From Flavobacterium sp. (lineage in GTDB: Bacteria; Bacteroidota; Bacteroidia; Flavobacteriales; Flavobacteriaceae), in assembly GCA_024644805.1 (NCBI GenBank), contig JAHEHC010000005.1:1-37923 (forward strand): a DNA stretch of 37,923 nt, in the 5' to 3' direction. This document shows, piece by piece, positions 32,649-37,923 of the stretch (positions within the stretch are counted from its first letter, which is position 1; the number at the start of each line of letters is the position of its first letter). The position numbers and the translations under genes are program-made. The notes beneath the pieces are model-generated. The model ran no database searches. It was not told the DNA's origin and saw only the letters and a program-made list of their open reading frames with translations.

Positions 32649-33353
32649 ATGCTTAGAAAAATATTCGCATTTATAGTAGTATTCAACCTCACAGCTTGTG
32701 ACGAAATGCAAGATATAGTAAACACCATACCGGGACAGACCGGAATGGACCCAACAATGATCGGCAATGGTTTACGTCAGGCACTGGATTTTGGAATTCA
32801 GAAACAGGTCAGCAAACTGACCAAGAAAGATGGTTACTATAAGAACCAATTGGTGAAAATCCTCCTTCCAAGTGAACTACAGAAGGTCGATCAGACTCTA
32901 AGGGATATAGGTTTGGGCAATCTGGCCGACGAAGGGATCAAGATACTCAATAGAGCTGCAGAAGATGCTGTGAAAGAAGCCACTCCTATTTTTGTTAATG
33001 CGGTCAAGGAGATCACGTTCAACGATGCTAAGAACATACTCTTGGGCAATGATAATGCTGCTACAGATTACCTAAGAGGGAAGACCAATCAGGAGTTGTA
33101 TAACAAATTCAATCCGGTGATCCAGAATTCATTTAGCAAGGTAGGTGCCGATCAGATATGGACCAATATCATCAATAAGTACAATTCAATCCCATTTGTT
33201 GACAAAGTGAATCCTGATCTTACCGATTATGTGACCCATGAAGCCCTGAAAGGAGTCTATAGAATGATCGCAGTTGAAGAGAAGAACATCAGAACGAAGT
33301 TCTCATCCAGATCGACCGATCTGTTGAAACAGGTCTTTGCTTTACAGGATTAA
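32649..33353 (+). CDS. DUF4197 domain lipoprotein
   Basis: At 234 residues it starts with a lipoprotein-like signal (MLRKIFAFIVVFNLTAC, C17 in the LTAC lipobox). The mature protein is helical and matches DUF4197: IGNGLRQALDFGIQKQVSKLTKKDGYYKNQLVKILLPSELQKVDQTLRDIGLG, then FNDAKNILLGNDNAATDYLRGKT and the end YVTHEALKGVYRMIAVEEKNIR. The family is widespread in Bacteroidota and Proteobacteria with unknown function. It is a single gene; its TAA (33351-33353) is followed at once by the pyrF stop on the other strand (33354-33356). Confidence 0.92.
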   Translation: MLRKIFAFIVVFNLTACDEMQDIVNTIPGQTGMDPTMIGNGLRQALDFGIQKQVSKLTKKDGYYKNQLVKILLPSELQKVDQTLRDIGLGNLADEGIKILNRAAEDAVKEATPIFVNAVKEITFNDAKNILLGNDNAATDYLRGKTNQELYNKFNPVIQNSFSKVGADQIWTNIINKYNSIPFVDKVNPDLTDYVTHEALKGVYRMIAVEEKNIRTKFSSRSTDLLKQVFALQD

Positions 33354-34172
33354 TTAAGTATTATCCAGAATATCACTCATTTGAGATTGTAGTGTGGTTG
33401 CTGCTTGTCTTGCGGCTTCAGCATAATCCTGATCTTTTGAGGCATAGATGATCCCCCGCGATGAATTGACCAGCAAACCAATATTCTTATTCAGACCATG
33501 CTTACAGACTTCCTCCAAGCTTCCCCCCTGTGCTCCCACTCCAGGAACCAAGAGGAAACTATCGGGGAGTATCTTTCTGATCTCAGAAAGATATTCGGCC
33601 TTTGTAGCTCCCACTACGTACATCAGGTTCTCAGAATGATCCCAGGTCTTTGATGTTATGATAACCGATTTATACAATTCATTTCCATCAAGTAATCTGG
33701 TTTGGAAATCGGTTGATCCAGCATTGGAGGTCAGTGCTAACAATATGGTATGTTTCCCTTTAAATTGCAGGAAGGGTTCTACGGAATCCTTTCCCATGTA
33801 GGGTGCTACTGTAATGGCATCAAAATCAAGATCTTCAAAGAAAGCCTTTGCATAACGACTGGAGGTGTTCCCTATATCACCTCTTTTCGCGTCTGCAATG
33901 GTGAAGATCTCCGGAAAGTTTGTGTTCAGATAATCAATGGTCATGCTTAACGATTCCCATCCTTTCAAACCATAGGCCTCATAAAAGGCAGTATTGGGTT
34001 TATAGGCCACTGCCAGATGATGGGTAGCATCGATGATCGCCTTATTGAACTCAAATATGGGATATTCCATCTCCAATAAATGAGATGGTATCTTTTGAAG
34101 ATCGACATCCAGTCCGATGCAAAGAAATGACCGTTTCCTTTTTATTTCCGAAATTAAATGCTCTTGGGTCAT
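33354..34172 (-). CDS. pyrF: Orotidine-5'-phosphate decarboxylase (type 2)
   Basis: A protein of 272 residues with the catalytic D-A-K-R-G-D motif ([13 protein letters not shown]94, K96, D99), CIGLDVDL at the N-terminus, [12 protein letters not shown], and the phosphate-binding VPGVGAQGG. The length and YKPN.AF.E..G pattern are those of the longer type 2 PyrF group found in Bacteroidota, Actinobacteria and Myxococcota. It catalyses the last step of UMP synthesis. It starts four bases after the prfA stop, so it is the second gene of a prfA-pyrF unit, an arrangement I believe is common in Bacteroidota. Confidence 0.95.
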   Translation of the reverse strand: MTQEHLISEIKRKRSFLCIGLDVDLQKIPSHLLEMEYPIFEFNKAIIDATHHLAVAYKPNTAFYEAYGLKGWESLSMTIDYLNTNFPEIFTIADAKRGDIGNTSSRYAKAFFEDLDFDAITVAPYMGKDSVEPFLQFKGKHTILLALTSNAGSTDFQTRLLDGNELYKSVIITSKTWDHSENLMYVVGATKAEYLSEIRKILPDSFLLVPGVGAQGGSLEEVCKHGLNKNIGLLVNSSRGIIYASKDQDYAEAARQAATTLQSQMSDILDNT

Positions 34173-34176
34173 GATC

Positions 34177-35253
34177 TTAAAAAGTATCTCCTGCTTCTTT
34201 CAATTTTTCGGTGTTGTTCACCAACTGCAATTCATCGATCAGTTTTTGTATATCTCCATCGATTATATTGCTTAGGTCGTATAAGGTCAGATTAATCCTG
34301 TGATCGGTCACTCTTCCCTGAGGATAATTATAGGTTCTGATCTTAGCACTTCGATCGCCACTTGTCACCATCGATCCTCTTTTCTCGGCATCCTCGGCTT
34401 GTTTTTTAGCCAACTCGAGATCATAAAGTCGGGAACGAAGCACTCTAAATGCTTTGTCCTTATTCTTATGCTGTGATTTCTGATCCTGACATTGAGCCAC
34501 TATTCCCGTGGGCTCGTGAGTTAATCGTACAGCCGAGTAAGTTGTATTCACCGATTGTCCTCCCGGTCCGGATGAACAGAAATAATCGATACGAACATCT
34601 TTCGGGTCGATCTCGATATCAAATTCCTCAGCTTCAGGAAATACCATGACCGTAGCAGCACTGGTATGGACCCTACCCTGTGTCTCGGTCTGAGGTACCC
34701 GTTGCACTCTATGTACACCAGCTTCAAATTTCAATATCCCATACACATCATCTCCGGTGATCTCAAACTGAATTTCTTTAAAACCGCCACTGGTACCTTC
34801 ATTGAAATCGATCATACTGGTCTTCCAGCCCATGCTGTCACAATATTTGGTATACATTCTATACAGGTCACCTGCAAAGATACTGGCTTCATCACCCCCG
34901 GTTCCTGCTCGGATCTCCATGACTGCATTCTTAGCATCTTCGGGATCTTTTGGAACCAGTAGAAATTTGATCTCCTCCTCCAGTATGGGAATGCGTTCGT
35001 TAGCACTTTCCAACTCCAATTTTGCCATCTCAACCATTTCCTCATCAGATCCATCGGAGATGATCTCTTCTGCTTCATTGATCGAATTAATCAATGTCTG
35101 GTATTCCTCTCTTTTATCCATCAACAACCTCAGGTCCTTATACTCTTTATTGAGTTGGATATATCTTTTTTGGTCGGAAATGATATCGGGTTGAATAATG
35201 AGATCGCTTACCTCATCGAATCGTTGTTTTACTATTTGGAGTTTTTCTAACAT
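34177..35253 (-). CDS. prfA: Peptide chain release factor 1
   Basis: At 358 residues it has the full RF1 layout: an N-terminal coiled coil, the release motif GGQ at 231-233 ([10 protein letters not shown]), and the codon-reading tripeptide position P187-Q-T189 ([17 protein letters not shown]), the PxT form of RF1 rather than the SPF of RF2. It terminates translation at UAA and UAG. The ending ([28 protein letters not shown]) is also characteristic. The methyltransferase PrmC gene is not adjacent. The stop lies four bases before pyrF. A TAAATTTG element sits 17-24 bases upstream. Confidence 0.97.
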   Translation of the reverse strand: MLEKLQIVKQRFDEVSDLIIQPDIISDQKRYIQLNKEYKDLRLLMDKREEYQTLINSINEAEEIISDGSDEEMVEMAKLELESANERIPILEEEIKFLLVPKDPEDAKNAVMEIRAGTGGDEASIFAGDLYRMYTKYCDSMGWKTSMIDFNEGTSGGFKEIQFEITGDDVYGILKFEAGVHRVQRVPQTETQGRVHTSAATVMVFPEAEEFDIEIDPKDVRIDYFCSSGPGGQSVNTTYSAVRLTHEPTGIVAQCQDQKSQHKNKDKAFRVLRSRLYDLELAKKQAEDAEKRGSMVTSGDRSAKIRTYNYPQGRVTDHRINLTLYDLSNIIDGDIQKLIDELQLVNNTEKLKEAGDTF

Positions 35254-35269
35254 ACTGATAATGATCCTG

Positions 35270-35277
35270 CAAATTTA
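35270..35277 (-). promoter_or_regulatory. Candidate -7 element of prfA-pyrF
   Basis: Minus-strand TAAATTTG, an exact TAnnTTTG match 17-24 bases before ATG 35253, in the 72-base gap after purM. Confidence 0.45.
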
Positions 35278-35325
35278 CGATAAATTAGCATATGAAGAAT
35301 TTAGCAATAATGAGGCTATACAAAG

Positions 35326-36504
35326 CTAATAATGAAAGGTTCCAAACTCACTTTTGATGGTGAGTTTCCTGGTGACAGATCCCTCAACACGACCAATGAT
35401 CTTAGCATCTACATCGAATGACCTAGAGATCTCTATGATATCCGAGGCAATTTCTTCAGATACATATAGCTCCATCCTGTGGCCCATATTGAATACCTGA
35501 TACATTTCCTTCCATTCGGTCTTGCTCTCTTCCTGTATGAGTCGAAATAATGGAGGAATATCAAATAATGAATCCTTTATAACATGAAGGTCATCGATAA
35601 AATGAAGGATCTTGGTCTGTGCTCCACCACTGCAATGCACCATACCATGGATATCGGTATTGGAATAGGTGGACAGTATCTTTTTAATGATCGGTGCATA
35701 GGTCCTTGTTGGCGATAAAACCAATTTTCCGGCATCCAATGGGCTTCCGCTTATGGGCTCTGTCAATTTTCTTGATCCGGAATAGACCAGATCTTCTGGC
35801 ACTTCATGGTCATAACTTTCAGGGTATTTTTTAGCAAGGATCTTATTGAAAACATCATGACGTGCCGATGTTAACCCATTGCTTCCCATTCCTCCATTAT
35901 ACTCCGATTCATAAGTCGCTTGTCCATACGAGGCCAATCCAACTATCACATCTCCGGACTGAATATTCGCATTGTCTATAACATCAGTTCGTTTCATTCT
36001 GGCAGTAACTGTTGAATCAACGATTATGGTCCTAACCAGATCGCCAACATCGGCAGTCTCCCCACCAGTTGATTTTATCGAAACACCAAAATCATTCAGG
36101 TCTTCAATGAGCTCTTCGGTTCCATTGATCAGGGCAGAGATCACTTCTCCGGGGATTTTGTTTTTATTCCTGCCAATGGTAGATGATAGCAAAATATTTT
36201 CAGTAGCCCCAACACAAAGTAGGTCATCGATATTCATGACCAAGGCATCCTGCGCTATTCCTTTCCAAACCGATATATCTCCGGTCTCTTTCCAATACAT
36301 GTAGGCCAATGATGACTTTGTTCCGGCCCCATCTGCATGCATCACCAAACAATAGTCCTCATTGCCGGTCAGATAATCGGGTACGATCTTGCAAAATGCC
36401 TTTGGAAATAATCCTTTATCCACATTCTTAATAGCATTGTGCACATCATCTTTTGAAGCAGAGACACCTCGTTGACTATATCGTTTACTAATATCTTGGC
36501 TCAT
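35326..36504 (-). CDS. purM: Phosphoribosylformylglycinamidine cyclo-ligase (AIR synthase)
   Basis: This 392-residue PurM/PurL superfamily protein has the N-terminal start SQDISKRYSQRGVSASKDDVHNAI, HADGAGTKSSLAYMYWKETGD (the ATP and metal loop), AQDALVMNIDDLLCVGA and STGGETADVGDLV. The C-terminal half contains SPTRTYAPIIKKIL and VHCSGGAQTKILHF. It converts FGAM to AIR in purine synthesis. The length, longer than the approximately 345-residue E. coli enzyme, matches the Bacteroidota form. A TATATTTG promoter lies just upstream, so it is probably independent of the glutamine synthetase gene; the prfA unit follows 72 bases later. Confidence 0.92.
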   Translation of the reverse strand: MSQDISKRYSQRGVSASKDDVHNAIKNVDKGLFPKAFCKIVPDYLTGNEDYCLVMHADGAGTKSSLAYMYWKETGDISVWKGIAQDALVMNIDDLLCVGATENILLSSTIGRNKNKIPGEVISALINGTEELIEDLNDFGVSIKSTGGETADVGDLVRTIIVDSTVTARMKRTDVIDNANIQSGDVIVGLASYGQATYESEYNGGMGSNGLTSARHDVFNKILAKKYPESYDHEVPEDLVYSGSRKLTEPISGSPLDAGKLVLSPTRTYAPIIKKILSTYSNTDIHGMVHCSGGAQTKILHFIDDLHVIKDSLFDIPPLFRLIQEESKTEWKEMYQVFNMGHRMELYVSEEIASDIIEISRSFDVDAKIIGRVEGSVTRKLTIKSEFGTFHY

Positions 36505-36521
36505 GGATCTGGATTCTGTTG

Positions 36522-36529
36522 CAAATATA
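36522..36529 (-). promoter_or_regulatory. Candidate -7 element of purM
   Basis: Minus-strand TATATTTG, exact TAnnTTTG match 18-25 bases before ATG 36504, within the 64-base gap after the glutamine synthetase gene. Confidence 0.5.
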
Positions 36530-36568
36530 CATAGAATAACGCCTTTAAATTTGTTGGCCTTTATTTGT

Positions 36569-37923
36569 CTATTTCGTGAACAGCAGCTCTCTGTATTTGG
36601 TCAATGGCCACAATTCATCATCTACAAGCAGTTCCAGTTTATCACAATGATATCGGATAACATCAAAATAAGGCTTCACCTTATTGCAGTATACTGATGC
36701 CCGCTTTTCAGCATCTTCTATCTTATTGGCGATCTTTCGTTCGTTGATCATATCGGTAATTCCAGTGTTGATCTTGGCGATGTGTTCTGATATTTGTTGA
36801 ATAAGTACCATTTGTTCTTTTGCCAGCTTCTTAAAATCATTCCCATAGATATCTTTTAAACCTTGTACATTCTCGATGAGTATGTTTTGATACTTGATCG
36901 CTGTTGGGATCACATGGTTCCTGGCAATATCTCCAAGCACTCTTCCTTCGATCTGGATTCTCATGGCATATTCCTCAACTCTGATCTCATATCGTGCTTC
37001 GATCTCCACCTTGCTCATAATATCAAGATCTTCGTATAAAGCGATCGTCTTTTTGGAAACCTTTTCTCTCAATGCTTCCGGAGTACTTTTATTATTGCTG
37101 AGCCCCCTTTTCTTTGCTTCTTTTTCCCAGGCATCTCCATAACCATCTCCTTCGAACCGAATTCGTTTCGAGTCTTTGATGTATTCTCTTAGAATATTGA
37201 ATATGGCGTCATCCTTTTTCATTTTCTTATCCTTGATAAGCGCATCAACACTATTCTTGAAATCGATCAATTGCCTAGTTACGATAGCGTTAAGTACTGT
37301 CATTGGAGTGGCACAAGTCGCCGATGATCCTACCGCACGGAATTCAAATTTATTTCCGGTGAAAGCAAATGGGGATGTCCTGTTCCTGTCGGTATTATCC
37401 AGCAATATTTCCGGAATTTTACCAACTACATTCAATTTCAGTTCGGTCTTCTCCTGGGGTGAAAGCTTTCCGTTGGTCACCTTTTCCAATTCATCCAGAA
37501 CTGCGGTGAGCTGTGATCCGATAAATACGGAGATAATCGCCGGAGGTGCCTCATTGGCTCCCAAACGATGATCGTTATGGGCACTGGCAATTGATGCTCT
37601 CAACAGGGCCTCATAGTCATTAACGGCTTTTATGGTGTTGATGAAAAAGGTCAGGAATTGAAGACTTTTCATCGGAGTACTCCCCGGACTTAGTAGATTC
37701 ACTCCCGTATTCGTGCTTAAAGACCAGTTATTATGCTTGCCACTTCCATTGATATTTGCAAATGGTTTCTCATGGAACAACACCTTGAAATCATGACGCT
37801 CAGCCACTTTTTCCATAATATCCATCAGCAAGGAATTATGATCGACTGCCAAGTTGGCCTCCTCAAATATTGGAGCAAGTTCAAATTGATTGGGAGCTAC
37901 TTCATTGTGTCGGGTCTTTACAG
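36569..37923 (-). CDS. glnA: Type III glutamine synthetase (GSIII/GlnN), C-terminal part, partial
   Basis: The frame runs to the right edge (about 450 codons). Just inside the edge is KTRHNEVAPNQFELAPIFEEANLAVDHN, then FHEKPFANINGSGKHNNWSLSTN, the ATP- and glutamate-binding block of type III glutamine synthetases, followed by LGANEAPPAIISVFIG. The remaining C-terminal region (RNRTSPFAFTGNKFEFRAVGSS, then the long helical tail) is specific to the roughly 730-residue GSIII form; types I and II lack it. GSIII is a dodecamer that makes glutamine from glutamate and ammonia. The N-terminus lies outside the window. A start codon at 37852 would only be internal. Confidence 0.95.
   Translation of the reverse strand, partial: VKTRHNEVAPNQFELAPIFEEANLAVDHNSLLMDIMEKVAERHDFKVLFHEKPFANINGSGKHNNWSLSTNTGVNLLSPGSTPMKSLQFLTFFINTIKAVNDYEALLRASIASAHNDHRLGANEAPPAIISVFIGSQLTAVLDELEKVTNGKLSPQEKTELKLNVVGKIPEILLDNTDRNRTSPFAFTGNKFEFRAVGSSATCATPMTVLNAIVTRQLIDFKNSVDALIKDKKMKKDDAIFNILREYIKDSKRIRFEGDGYGDAWEKEAKKRGLSNNKSTPEALREKVSKKTIALYEDLDIMSKVEIEARYEIRVEEYAMRIQIEGRVLGDIARNHVIPTAIKYQNILIENVQGLKDIYGNDFKKLAKEQMVLIQQISEHIAKINTGITDMINERKIANKIEDAEKRASVYCNKVKPYFDVIRYHCDKLELLVDDELWPLTKYRELLFTK

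Noticed and set aside
34802-35194. 130-residue serine-rich plus-strand frame antisense to prfA
   Set aside because: Mirror of the acidic coiled coil of RF1; no independent evidence.

Overview
The window looks like a chromosomal segment of a Bacteroidota bacterium, most probably a member of the Flavobacteriaceae. The evidence is the 7TM-AraC regulator, the DUF4920, DUF4197 and DUF1684 proteins, a type III glutamine synthetase, an IcmF-type fused acyl-CoA mutase, a HEXXGH dipeptidyl peptidase III, the absence of strong Shine-Dalgarno sequences, and many exact matches to the Bacteroidota -7 promoter element TAnnTTTG upstream of genes. No rRNA, tRNA, insertion sequence, prophage or CRISPR array was seen. 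Most of the content is ordinary core genome, densely packed, with genes on both strands.

Layout. 1-5580: the tail of meaB, then a surface-glycolipid cluster: two PAP2 phosphatases, a sugar-nucleotide epimerase, a GT2 glycosyltransferase, a duplicated LAB_N membrane protein and an ArnT-like GT-C transferase. Together these suggest modification of lipid A or a related glycolipid. 5663-9487: a MATE exporter, a DUF1801 protein and a 7TM-AraC regulator, with two inverted-repeat structures between them. 9615-16229: a tight six-gene minus-strand unit (ABC ATPase, ABC permease, MscS channel, NtrC-type response regulator without a DNA-binding domain, PPK2, M28 peptidase) behind a good TTG-N19-TAnnTTTC promoter. 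16485-18153: grpE-dnaJ, with promoter and terminator. 18259-21650: mnmD, a possible haem lipoprotein, a DUF4920 lipoprotein, ilvE, a MazG-like pyrophosphohydrolase and a small membrane protein. 21705-25997: a DPP III lipoprotein, an SRPBCC-GyrI protein overlapping crcB, and a DUF1684 protein. 26046-28540: a short leader region with a 24-codon ORF and terminator in front of an MFS exporter, a decayed small gene, an Lrp/AsnC regulator and an unknown protein. 28671-29061: five tandem 84-bp repeats. 29067-37923: icmF, a DUF4197 lipoprotein, pyrF, prfA, purM and the 3' part of a type III glutamine synthetase gene.

The most interesting item is the leader of the MFS gene at 26046-26200. A 24-codon ORF contains segment 1 (26072-26079), which is perfectly complementary to segment 2 (26120-26127). 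The bases next to segment 2 (26113-26120) are complementary to the left arm of a perfect 13-bp terminator (26161-26190). This is the 1:2 / 2:3 / 3:4 logic of a ribosome-dependent transcription attenuator, here placed before an efflux transporter. Other points are a DnaJ that has lost one of its two zinc centres, a sigma-54 activator lacking its HTH, the tandem repeat array, and four convergent gene pairs whose stop codons overlap by exactly four bases (YTAA).
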